From: Gracilaria caudata
Lineage: Eukaryota; Rhodophyta; Florideophyceae; Gracilariales; Gracilariaceae
Length of the DNA stretch: 14,856 bases
Direction: 5' to 3'
NCBI GenBank assembly: GCA_030374735.1
Contig: JASCIV010000661.1
Location: 1 to 14,856, forward strand
Every line of letters begins with the position of its first letter. Positions within the stretch are counted from its first letter, which is position 1. Below the pieces are notes generated by a model. The model made no database searches and had not been told where the DNA came from. It saw only the letters and a program-made list of their open reading frames with translations. Of the stretch, positions 1 through 8,092 are shown in pieces. A program made the position numbers and the translations under genes.

Positions 1-273
1 GGGGGGGGGGAATATATATAGGTAGAGAGGGAAGGGGATGTAAGGCGTTCGGGGCGGGAAGGGGGAACGCGGCGGGGGGAGGTGTAGCAGCGACCAGCCG
101 ACAGGGCGTGGATCGGGCGACGGCGATTGAGCGCGAAGACACAAAGCAGCGACGGCAGCAGCGGGCGCGCCACAATCGCGTCGCACAGCGCGCCCAATCA
201 GCGGCGGCGCGGGGATTCGCCACGTGTTCGAATATGGCGAAGGTAAAAAGAAAACAGACGCGCCATGCGGCGG
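1..273. other. 3' flank of the WW-AIM24 gene, with a G10 run
   Basis: I see no supported gene here. The window opens with ten G residues followed by an AT alternation (about 11-20) and then purine-rich, very GC-rich DNA. The open frames over this stretch begin at GTG codons and have no recognisable content. Toward the right end lie a CCAATCAG motif (194-201) and a CACGTG motif (221-226), described separately. The G run could be genuine or could mark a sequence edge; the window alone does not say. Confidence 0.5.
194..226 (+). promoter_or_regulatory. CCAAT box and CACGTG motif (putative)
   Basis: CCAATCAG at 194-201 matches the core recognised by the CCAAT-binding factor NF-Y. CACGTG at 221-226 is a G-box/E-box core. 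They lie 20 bp apart, just past the 3' end of the minus-strand WW-AIM24 gene and just before an ATG at 234 that opens only a 23-codon frame. They could serve a gene to the left on the minus strand, an unseen spliced gene on the plus strand, or be chance matches in GC-rich DNA. Confidence 0.25.
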
Positions 274-1432
274 CTACGGCAACGTGTGCAAGGCGCCGGC
301 CGTGAGCGCGGACGCCACGCCCAGCGCGCGCTCCGACAGCAGCGCCGAGGACGTCTCGTACGGCTGCACGATCACCACGCCGCCGTTGAACTTGAGCTGT
401 ACTTCGTGTCCGCTGCGTCGGCCCATCACCAGCCGCAGCGACAGGTCCAGCTTGAGCGTGGGGTCGTGCGTCCACGCCACCGTGGCGTCCGCCTGCGTGA
501 ACACCGGGTCGCTCGCGCTGGCCTCCAGCGTGATGGCCGACTTCTCGCACACGAACGCCAGAAAGCCGCTGCCGCTCACCTTGACGTAGAACAGACCGGT
601 GGCGGCTATGCCCGCGCTCTTCATGAGCTTCACCTCGTGTTGCAGCGACGCCGACAGCGCCAGGATGTTGTCGCCGTTTACCGACACGCTCTGGTTGCTC
701 AGTTGCACGACGCACACGGCGCGCCCGTTGGCGGCGCAGTAGATGGTACCGCGTCCCTCGCACCTGCTCATTCGGATGCCCTCGCCTGTGAGCGCGCGTT
801 TCACCGAGTTGGAGATGCCCTCATCTCTGAAGCCCTGTCTAGAAAAGTGCACCTTTCCGCGTCTGGCGATCTACGCCGCGCAACCACGTGCCGCTGTCAG
901 ATAACCGCATGCACCAACACACAACAAAACGCACGCAACGCAAACGTACCATGCATCCGCTGCGAATCCACACGTAGCGGTCGTCCGTGCTGCCCAGATT
1001 GATCTGTAGTACCTTATCGCGCTCCAGTTCGAACAGCGGGTACCCGCGCGCGCGCGAGCGCGTGCTCTCCACCAGCGTGGGCAATGTGTAGCGTCGTCGG
1101 TCCGACTCATCGTGACTGGGTCGCCGTCGCGCCGGGCGACTGGTGTGCGAGTTAGCCTTAGTCTGCGTGATAAGCGCGCCGGACGGCGTGGGGAATCGCT
1201 GTCTGGGCGACGGAAAGCGCGTCTGTGGCGCAGCGGCCGTTGGCAACGAAGCGCCGTTCGACGACGCCGGCGACGACGGCAGCGAGCTCCGCGACGCAGA
1301 CGAGCTGGAGCGCGCGGGCGGAGACACGGGCGGCTGCCAGGTAGTCTGGTGAGTGTCCACGCAGTAGTACAGCGGCTGTCCCGACGGCGTACACAGCTCT
1401 CGCCAACCGTGTGGCAGAGGCTGCCGCTCCAT
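274..1432 (-). CDS. WW domain plus AIM24-family protein (two exons)
   Basis: The gene reads complement(join(274..852, 950..1432)) and gives 353 aa. The ATG at 1432 is the first in-frame ATG; the open frame extends to 1465 only through a GTG. Residues 5-35 are a complete WW domain (W10, Y22-Y23, W32, P35), a module that binds proline-rich ligands. Residues 36-130 are a Ser/Pro/Arg-rich linker. Residues 131-327 form an AIM24 (DUF124) domain, running from YPLFELERDK through GLFYVKVSGSG and an SGHE turn to VIVQPY. Yeast AIM24 is a mitochondrial inner-membrane protein needed for cristae organisation. This protein starts directly at the WW domain and has no obvious presequence, so its location is uncertain. 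It is divergent from the copine gene, with 470 bp between start codons. The fold call is solid; the cellular role is not known. Confidence 0.85.
853..949 (-). other. Intron of the WW-AIM24 gene (97 bp)
   Basis: On the minus strand the donor is GTACGT (949 downward) and the acceptor ends GGAAAG (853). The split falls between codons (phase 0), joining ATG to GTG so that the protein reads SGCM then VHFSRQGF. Without this splice the first exon's frame runs into unrelated residues and stops, while the AIM24 domain continues in a different frame. Domain continuity is therefore the evidence. A CACGTG motif lies inside at 885-890. It is the only intron I can support in the window. Confidence 0.85.
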
Positions 1433-1902
1433 CTCCTCCCTCCGCAACCGCGCGCGCACCTTCACAAGACGCGCATCACGTCGCTGTGGCGCGCTAAGCG
1501 CGCGCCGTCAAAACGGCTCGCGCACGGGCGCACTGGCGACGCTGCGCCGGCGCATCTGTGGCGCGGCGGCGGACGGGCGAGCGTGGAGTTCGAAAGGGTT
1601 GAGCACACTCAAAGTTGGCGCAAGGGCTGTGCGGCGCGCGTGGGGCGCGCGCCTGCCACGCCGCGCTGCGGCGCACGCGCGCGTGCCGTCACGGCGCCGC
1701 GCGCAATGCCATTGGCGCATGCAAAACCAAATCGCGCTGCTTTTTGCCAACGTTCACCCGCGTCGCCGCGCTGCTTTTCGCTTTTTGCGCCGCGCTCGCG
1801 TTCCTCCACCGGCGCTGTCCGTTGCGCGCCGACCTCGTCGTCGCGTTTTCACTTCCGCGTTGTGCGTGCTTCTGCTGCGCGCGCGGCCGTTGCCGCTGTG
1901 CC
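1433..1902. promoter_or_regulatory. Divergent promoter region, WW-AIM24 / copine
   Basis: These 470 bp separate two start codons that point away from each other. The DNA is very GC-rich. An inverted CCAAT box (ATTGG) lies at 1711-1715, about 190 bp before the copine start. The open frames across the region, including one that runs into the copine frame from a TTG at 1615, lack ATG starts and look like GC-rich shadow frames. I see no clear TATA box. Confidence 0.5.
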
Positions 1903-4137
1903 ATGTCCAACTCGTCGTCGTTCGAGCTGCCGCACTCGCGGCGCGAGGACGCTCCGCTCCCGCTCGCTGAGCGCTCTCCCAGCGGCGTCGCCGACGACGC
2001 CGCCGCGCGCTCCATCAACATCTGCCTGCAGCTGGAGGCGCGCGGTCTCCCCAACCTCGACATCCGCGGAAAGAGTGATCCGTTTGCCGTGCTGTACAAG
2101 CATGTCCCGTCCGCGGCCACTTCCGACGAGTCGTGGCTGTGCATTGACCGCACCGAGACCGTGTACAACAACCTGTCGCCCAAATGGAGCGCCACCTTCG
2201 CCATTGACTACCACTTTGGCAGCAATACGCTGCTCAGATTTGATCTCTACGACCGCGACTCGCGCTCAGACGACCTCGCCAAGCACGACTTTATCGGCGA
2301 GGTGCGTTGCACCGTTGCGCAGGTCGTGCTGGCCGACAACCAGACACTCGAGTTGCCCGTTCGTCACCCCACGAAGAACGCCGCCAACCGCGGCATTCTC
2401 ACCATTCGCGGCGAGGAACAGAAGGGAGACCTCGGCGATAGCGTCACCCTGCAGTTCTCCGCCTTCAATCTTAGGCGCGCAAAGCGCCCGTTTTACGTGC
2501 TTAGTCGTCAGAACAACGACCAAACCTTCAGCCCCGTCGTGTATTCGGAGGTACACCAGTCGTACTCTGCAGGAAAACATGAGAATGTGTTTCGCCCCGT
2601 TTGTAAGTCGCTGGCGCGCTTGGTCAACGGCGACTTGGACAGATTACTCAAGATTGAATTCCTTGACTATGAGCGATGGGGCGGGTATTATCATGGCGGT
2701 TGCGTTACGTTCACCTTGAGGCAGGCGAAGAGTGCCGCCTCCAATCCTATGGCAAACAAGTTCGAACTTAAGAAACGAAAGAGAAAGGGTGCGTACGTTT
2801 CCGCCGGCACCATTATCATCAAGAAGTGTGACATATCAGTTCCTTATTCTTTCATCGATTACATCCAGAGCGGCGTGGTTATCAATACCGTCATTGCTAT
2901 TGACATGTCTAGCTCCAACGGCAACCCTGCCGATCCTACGTCCTTGCAGTACAAGAACCCGGCCAACCCGAACGAATACGTCATTGCCTTACGTGCCGTG
3001 GGCGGTGTGCTGGCCGCTTATGATTCAACCAAGACCTTTCCTGCCTATGCGTTCGGAGCCGCGTTACCACCTCGTTATGAAGAAGCCGCTCATGTGTTTG
3101 CTCTCACTGGAAATTACGTTACCAAGCGCGTTTGCAACGGCATTGAAGATGTGATCCGTGAGTATTACGTCGCGCTTAATACGGTGGCACCGTTCCAGCC
3201 TTGTCGATATGGGCCCATGTTGGAACACGTTATCAAGACTGCCAAGGATGAAAACGGTCGCGATGGACAGATTGTGTACACCATCTTGCTTGTCGTTACG
3301 GATGGTGAATTTTCGGACTTTGCCGATGTGGCCAATCTCATCTGTTCTGCCGCCGATTTACCTCTGTCTATCGTGATTGTGGGTGTGGGAAAGTCCGACT
3401 TTTCGGACTTGGAGAAGCTTGATGGCGATTCTGAGCCACTGTGTTCCACCGATGGTACGCCTTGTGCGAGAGATATTGTACAGTTTGTGCCGTTTCACAA
3501 GCATCGATTCAACACGCATCAGCTGGCAAGAGAGGTTTTGGATGAGATTCCGGAACAGTTCCTGTCGTATATGAGAAGTCGAGGAATCAAACCGCAAGAT
3601 ATCCGACCGAACACTCCTGTTCGTCGCCACTCCATGGGCCCTTTCATTCCGAACAATGATTTAACGTCGACGGTTTCGTTGCATCGCACGTTTAGCGCGT
3701 GCAGTCCATCTGTGCTTTCGTCGGTACCGAGCAGTCCTCCCATGAATCAACAGCTCACTCAATCGACGAGTGGTACTTATGGCGCGTATGGCAGTACACA
3801 TGCATCTTACATTCCTCAGCAAAACAAGTATATTCCGAATCAAAGTGGTGTTCGCCCGGTTGGAACGGGTGTTGGTCATTCCGTTCCTACTTCTGTTCCC
3901 ACTTCTGCTCCCACTTCTGCTCCCACTTCTGCTCCCAATGCTGTGCCTAGTTCCGTGCTAAGTCCGTATGCCCAGATGTATCGGCCTTCGTTCTACAATC
4001 CGTCTGCTACGTATGGCTCTGTACCGTATGGAACACAAGTAGGTGGCGTTCCATTCGGTGGACAGAGCTCGCTTTATCAAGCAAACTCGCTCTATCAAGC
4101 AAGCACATCAGGACACCATGTATATCAACCTCGGTAA
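1903..4137 (+). CDS. Copine (C2-C2-vWA protein)
   Basis: This is a 744-aa copine in a single exon. The ATG at 1903 is the first in-frame ATG; the longer upstream frame starts at a TTG and has no Met. Residues 1-37 look disordered. C2A (about 38-165) keeps Ca2+-loop acidic residues: D53 and D59 (in GKSDPF), then D117, D119 and D123/D124. C2B (about 170-300) is recognisable but lacks the SDPF-type loop. The copine/vWA domain (about 318-555) has a complete DxSxS MIDAS motif at D334-S336-S338 and TDGE at 466-469. Residues 570-744 are a Ser/Gly/Tyr/Gln/Pro-rich tail with a four-copy TS(V/A)P repeat and a duplicated SLYQA segment (around 4069-4105). Copines are cytosolic proteins that move to membranes as Ca2+ rises and recruit partners through the vWA domain. 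GC falls from the 5' to the 3' end of the gene. Confidence 0.95.
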   Translation: MSNSSSFELPHSRREDAPLPLAERSPSGVADDAAARSINICLQLEARGLPNLDIRGKSDPFAVLYKHVPSAATSDESWLCIDRTETVYNNLSPKWSATFAIDYHFGSNTLLRFDLYDRDSRSDDLAKHDFIGEVRCTVAQVVLADNQTLELPVRHPTKNAANRGILTIRGEEQKGDLGDSVTLQFSAFNLRRAKRPFYVLSRQNNDQTFSPVVYSEVHQSYSAGKHENVFRPVCKSLARLVNGDLDRLLKIEFLDYERWGGYYHGGCVTFTLRQAKSAASNPMANKFELKKRKRKGAYVSAGTIIIKKCDISVPYSFIDYIQSGVVINTVIAIDMSSSNGNPADPTSLQYKNPANPNEYVIALRAVGGVLAAYDSTKTFPAYAFGAALPPRYEEAAHVFALTGNYVTKRVCNGIEDVIREYYVALNTVAPFQPCRYGPMLEHVIKTAKDENGRDGQIVYTILLVVTDGEFSDFADVANLICSAADLPLSIVIVGVGKSDFSDLEKLDGDSEPLCSTDGTPCARDIVQFVPFHKHRFNTHQLAREVLDEIPEQFLSYMRSRGIKPQDIRPNTPVRRHSMGPFIPNNDLTSTVSLHRTFSACSPSVLSSVPSSPPMNQQLTQSTSGTYGAYGSTHASYIPQQNKYIPNQSGVRPVGTGVGHSVPTSVPTSAPTSAPTSAPNAVPSSVLSPYAQMYRPSFYNPSATYGSVPYGTQVGGVPFGGQSSLYQANSLYQASTSGHHVYQPR
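3889..3936 (+). repeat. 12-bp tandem repeat in the copine tail
   Basis: Four in-frame copies of a 12-bp unit (ACTTCTGCTCCC; the first copy has GTT for GCT) encode TSVP, TSAP, TSAP, TSAP. Degenerate units flank it on both sides. The near-identity of the copies suggests recent slippage. The unit length keeps the reading frame, so copy number can vary without breaking the protein. Confidence 0.9.
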
Positions 4138-4284
4138 TGGGTACAACCTGATGAAGCTTTTTCTATTTGTGTATATAAACAAAAGAACGACTCATACTGT
4201 AGATATTCTACTACTGTAGACTGGAGGAACGTGATCATCACATGATGCTGGTGTATGATAAGCTTGTAGATCACATGGGTGAAT

Positions 4285-4298
4285 AGTTAACGGTGTTA
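4285..4298 (+). repeat. 14-bp repeated motif, copy 1
   Basis: AGTTAACGGTGTTA occurs here and again at 4698-4711, 413 bp downstream in the same orientation. A 14-bp exact match within a few hundred bp is unlikely by chance. The two copies could be shared protein-binding sites or the remains of a duplication; flanking bases do not obviously match. Confidence 0.6.
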
Positions 4299-4593
4299 GA
4301 AAAATGGTGTTTAGGTTTACTGTTCACCCTGTCGGGGGACTGTAACTTTTTGCTCGTCTTTGGTTACTGTCTGTCTGCAGTATGAATCTGGTCCGATTGC
4401 TCTCCTTTATTACTACGCTGCGGGGCTCAGCGAATCCAGTTCGCAAGCAACGTAAAGGTCTTCCAACTTTGGCTTCGCGCCATGGCGCAAGGGCCAAGCA
4501 TCATCCCCAGACCACTCATCAGAGACCAACAGCCACATGTCTTGCAGTTGGACTGCGAGATGTTTGATGGACGCGTTCACCCATTGAGCCGCT

Positions 4594-4623
4594 CGGAAAC
4601 TATACGGAAACTATACGGAAACT
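4594..4623 (+). repeat. 11-bp tandem repeat
   Basis: CGGAAACTATA is repeated perfectly at 4594-4604 and 4605-4615 and followed by a partial third copy (CGGAAACT, 4616-4623). It is a short non-coding microrepeat with no recognised function. Confidence 0.85.
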
Positions 4624-4697
4624 TTTCCCGATGTGGTAGGATGCAAGCATAAGGCATTTGTGAAAACAAAATCTCACGAGCCTCCACATGTCAAAAG

Positions 4698-4713
4698 AGT
4701 TAACGGTGTTAAC
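4698..4713 (+). repeat. 14-bp repeated motif, copy 2, with two GTTAAC half-sites
   Basis: This is the second copy of AGTTAACGGTGTTA (4698-4711). Here it extends to GTTAAC-GGT-GTTAAC (4699-4713), so two palindromic GTTAAC hexamers stand 3 bp apart. That arrangement resembles a site for a dimeric DNA-binding protein, but no specific factor can be named. Confidence 0.5.
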
Positions 4714-4895
4714 CTAGTCATGTTTTGACACCTTGTCGATGGTTTAAAAAAGGTGAGTGCGCTGTGTGTGCATCAGCTGTTGTAGCGGAGACGATTCTGC
4801 GGCAAAGCTTCTGTCGACATCATCTCATGATGAGACCTGCGCGTCGTGCTTACACTCGAATGCGGCTCCCATAGCTACGTATCTGGTGGGGACAG

Positions 4896-4918
4896 ACAGC
4901 CGTCATGGTGACGGCTGT
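4896..4918. other. Perfect 10-bp hairpin
   Basis: ACAGCCGTCA (4896-4905) is the exact reverse complement of TGACGGCTGT (4909-4918), separated by the three bases TGG. T residues follow. It looks like a bacterial intrinsic terminator, but the setting is eukaryotic and no gene ends here. It may be a structured RNA element, a small inverted-repeat remnant or a binding site. Confidence 0.6.
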
Positions 4919-6947
4919 TTTGCATGCGATAATATCTCGCTCACAGGAAATGCTGCGATGCCGTTTGTCGCCCTTAACCATACACGCAAGTGTGGTGAAT
5001 GCGCCGGGACAGATAAAGCCCTTCGCGATAGCGCTTGCCATCCTCAGGACGGTGAAGGTGATTGTGCTCCAGTGGACGGCCAGCTCCCCGCCATCGTGGC
5101 GAGGGCTGTTGCTACGAAGACCCACCAGAATCGCAACAACAAGATGGGGGTCACACGATACTCGACTTACACCTGCAAGCCATACTGGGTGCGCCAAACA
5201 CTGAGAGGTACGGCCATGTTCTACGTGCCTGGTGTTGTGTCACTGCCCCACTATACACGCACAAGTGCGGCATCTCCCGTTGTATCACAGCGTTAGTCAC
5301 TGCGAGAGCAAGTGAGCACGAAAGATGTGGGCGGTCTGCGTGTAGGAGAACTATGATCACTGCTTTCCATTATAGCCTGTCATGGGCTGGGTACCAATCA
5401 GCTTCCATGTTCTGTCCAACCGACATTTCGTTGCACCCTTTTTTCTTCTTTGCCCGCTTCTCTATGGTTCCGTTTTCACACACTTGTTGCTGCCAGTTAG
5501 CGTGAACTGTTGCTTAACAGGCTTAACTTTCTTGTGCTTGACGTGCAACTGAACAACATGTTTCTCTTGGCTTATCGCTGCTTTACTTGTTGTAGCCTCA
5601 GTGTGAGTTCTCGTCATGGTGCTCATCGCGTCCCGAGCAGAGGGTAGAGTTGTAACAGCTGAAGTAAAACAGGAAGCACAATGCTGTTCCGAAGCTTGCT
5701 TGGAAGAAGCTTGGAGTATGTGCACAACACATCCGGTGCTAGCTAGAGACTGTCCCGCTCCTCACAGAGAGCGCGATATTCGAAGCTGTTGGAATGAATG
5801 AGACTCAATCAATCAGTACTCTCGATATGATGTAGGATGGGATTTTTAAATTTAGGTGTGAATCAATTTGACCTTCGTTGCTTGAAGAAGGGGCGTTGGA
5901 ATCTCCATACCCCGAGAGCACGGTAAGGGGACACACTTTCAGAGATTGTGAGACAAGGGCCACAAATGTCACTAGCCTGTCAGCAATGGGTTCTTAAATG
6001 AGGGAGCTTTTACCCTGACTATGAAATGAAGCATTCTTGCGCTCACAGTAGAAGAAGAAACAGCAGAAGCCATTTCACATGTATATCGTGTCACTTTATC
6101 TTAAGGAGAGCTATAGGGAAGGTCCCACTAACAGAAACTCGTCGATATAATGGATCGAGACAACGACGAACTCTAACTTCTCTGTTCTGCTCGGCGATGC
6201 CGTGCATGCTGTTTCCCGGCATTTTTGGTCATGATGAGTTTGCATGAACAGCTGGAAGCAGATAGTTTGCCAGATTTCTGTGCGCATGAGAAGTAAACTG
6301 CGAGCCTTGTAATGAGCAACAGAAGGCGAGAACGACAAACAGCTGCGGCTTTCAAACCTTGGATGAGACGAGGGAATAGGCTGCACATTAAGCTATTACT
6401 ATTCATAGACTGGTGGAGCACATTAAAAGCTCGAGACGCACGTCGCAACGCTCCTCTTGTCTGCGTGCTTACACGTGACTATGATTCTTGGAGTATGTCG
6501 CCGAATGCTCAGGTGGTGCATACAAAGGTACGAATATCGTGAAGATGCAACATGCAGGATGAAGTTGGGCTCGAGGTTTCTACGTGGCGACGTTGAAAGC
6601 AATGCGAGAGGAATCTCACAACCGCATAGGTTAGTCTGCCAAAGGCATTGACATGAAGTACCACGACCACGGTTTGCCGAACAAACGCAGCATCAGGATG
6701 AATGTGAGTCGGAACTCAGGCCTTGCATGAATGCTATTTGAAGACGGCAGCTCGACATACTGCTCAACATCTTCTGAGCAATTGCTGTGCGCTCCACGTT
6801 TCTGGCCCCAGTTGGAACATATGTTCCGGAGGGGAAGAGGAGACACCTCTCGAGACCGTTTCTAGGTTTGGCTTCGGCATATGCAATAAAGACTTGTCAA
6901 AAGGTGTGTACCACCATATTGCATTCAAACGCGCCCTTCTGTAACGT

Positions 6948-7033
6948 ACGGTCCTAAGGACCGTCAAGAGACTCATGAGCAGCTAACGGCTGCGCGCAGA
7001 AGGTCGAACTCCTGAGTTCGACTACCAGGGTAG
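6948..7033. other. Palindrome cluster
   Basis: Four inverted repeats are packed into 86 bp. ACGGTCCT/AGGACCGT lies around a single A (6948-6964). CAGC/GCTG spans a 5-nt loop (6980-6992). GTCGAACTC/GAGTTCGAC surrounds CT (7003-7022). CTACC/GGTAG surrounds AG (7022-7033). CTCATGAG (6972-6979) is a further perfect palindrome. The density is well above the surroundings and suggests a structured RNA or a compound protein-binding site. No gene family can be assigned. Confidence 0.5.
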
Positions 7034-7062
7034 AACGCTAACCTATCTGCGGCTCTACGCCT
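6990..7062 (-). other. Weak tRNA-like stretch
   Basis: Read on the minus strand, a segment resembling a tRNA D-arm (GCAGATAGGTTAGCG: A14, GG18-19 and A21 in place) is followed by a T-loop-like GTTCGACCT, with near-normal spacing (33 nt after the GG, counted up to and including G53). The cloverleaf does not close well: the acceptor arms do not pair, the anticodon stem has a mismatch and C61 is T. A degraded tRNA, a tRNA-derived SINE head or a chance resemblance caused by the overlapping palindromes are all possible. I do not call a functional tRNA. Confidence 0.2.
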
Positions 7063-7694
7063 ATGATACTGTGCTTCCAGTACGAATGCTTTTCCTCTGT
7101 TCTTTTTTTCTGGCTATCCCGCCAAGTCGTGTTCTGTGCAACCTGCGCGCCTCCAGAGGTTTGGGAATTACTTCACAACCGCAGACACTTGTCGGCTTTC
7201 AAAAAAAAGACACCGCACTATTTCATTCATTTTCTCTTCTCACAAGACCCATTATACCCCGCTTCTTGCGCAACTCCCAACGGCGTTACGCCACCACGTA
7301 CGGAGTACTCAAAGAGATGCCAGGAGTGGAACAAAAAAGAACGTATGGAGGAACGAGTCAAGATGGGGCATGCTCATGAAGTCACTGCGCCTCGAACTCC
7401 GTACGTGTTGTTTGTGTTGAAGAAGGGCCACTTAATTTTTGGTCGCCAGACATCCTCACTTGTCTCATGACTTGGGTCCATGTCACAAATTGATTCATGC
7501 CAACCGCTACATGCTTTTATACCGCTAACAGACGCTCGGAAGAATAGGCGAAGAGCAACATCAAGGCAAAAGACCATGCCTGTCGTTTGCACTGCCTGGT
7601 GCCGTCGTCATCTCGAAGCGCCAAAATCCGACGCTTGGAACTCTGTTTACAATCCCCCCTTTCACAACGACGATCACTCGCGTTAAAACAAAAC

Positions 7695-8060
7695 ATGAGC
7701 GGTACAAGAGCTCACTTTCCAACGCCATGGTTTCCAGACGAAGGCAATTCACCGGCCAATTTGAATTCAATCGTGTTCTCAAGACGACGCACTCGTTTCG
7801 TGGATGATTTTGAAATCACGCATGCTCGGTATACAGAAGTGATGGAACTACAGGAAGATTCGTTTCTGACTTTCTCAGTTGGCAACATGGATAAGAGGAC
7901 GTTCTCAATGCTAAATCCATCAAGGATGTATCGAGCTACCGCCAAAGCGCCGCCTGCTCCTCATCAAAGCGCGAAAAAATCGTTTCGATGGTGGAAAAGA
8001 AGTTTTGTTTCATCACAAGCGCTGCTAGCTCCATGGAAAAAGTGCTTCTACTATTACTAG
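7695..8060 (+). CDS. Hypothetical small protein (uncertain)
   Basis: The ATG at 7695 sits in an A-rich context (AAAACAAAACATG) and opens a 121-aa frame. The product starts MSGTRAHFPTPWFPDEG, has a mixed, soluble-looking middle (about residues 30-85) and ends basic and aromatic, with a WWKR cluster and a YYY C-terminus. There is no recognisable domain, signal peptide or membrane segment. Its stop lies 32 bp from the stop of the convergent MED18 gene, so the 3' ends would nearly abut, as is common in compact genomes. It could equally be a chance open frame or an exon of a larger gene. Confidence 0.35.
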   Translation: MSGTRAHFPTPWFPDEGNSPANLNSIVFSRRRTRFVDDFEITHARYTEVMELQEDSFLTFSVGNMDKRTFSMLNPSRMYRATAKAPPAPHQSAKKSFRWWKRSFVSSQALLAPWKKCFYYY

Positions 8061-8092
8061 AGCTACGGGTTTTACCGTGGCTTCCGCTGATG

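Larger units (their letters stand above)
4138..7694. other. Long stretch with no supported gene
   Basis: About 3.5 kb lies between the copine stop and the next plausible ATG-started frame. The open frames are short, mostly start at GTG or CTG, overlap each other on both strands and match no family I know. Composition is near-balanced, unlike the GC-rich gene starts. Structural items inside are listed separately: a 14-bp repeated motif, an 11-bp tandem repeat, a 10-bp hairpin and a palindrome cluster. A lone AATAAA lies at 6885-6890. Possible contents are 3' UTR, an unrecognised RNA gene, an old degraded element or a fast-evolving short gene. Confidence 0.6.

Noticed and set aside
265..1002. 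A 245-aa plus-strand frame opposite the AIM24 exon
   Set aside because: It is the antisense of a clear AIM24 domain, is Arg/His/Ala-rich and has no family features.
1615..1902. Upstream extension of the copine frame by 96 codons
   Set aside because: It begins at a TTG and contains no ATG before 1903. Copines start close to C2A, and the extension is Arg/Ala/Cys-rich promoter DNA.
1112..2719. A 535-aa plus-strand open frame rich in Arg, Ala and Ser
   Set aside because: It runs antisense to WW-AIM24 and then out of frame through the copine C2 domains. Its composition is that of a GC-rich shadow frame and it has no domain.
3889..3936. TSAP repeats as P(T/S)AP late-domain motifs that bind TSG101
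   Set aside because: The repeat reads PTSAP, not PTAP or PSAP, so the motif is not present.
4750..4758. A consensus splice donor, AAGGTGAGT
   Set aside because: There is no coding exon upstream that it could end and no paired acceptor leading into a recognisable exon. A 9-bp match can occur by chance in 3.5 kb.
4896..4918. The hairpin as a bacterial intrinsic terminator
   Set aside because: All confident genes are eukaryotic, and no reading frame ends just upstream on either strand.
4757..5296. A 179-aa plus-strand frame with many cysteines
   Set aside because: It starts at a GTG, contains the perfect hairpin at 4896-4918, competes with long frames on both strands and matches no family.
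5062..5505. A 147-aa plus-strand frame
   Set aside because: It starts at a GTG, overlaps the previous frame and ends in a composition-driven run of Phe and Cys.
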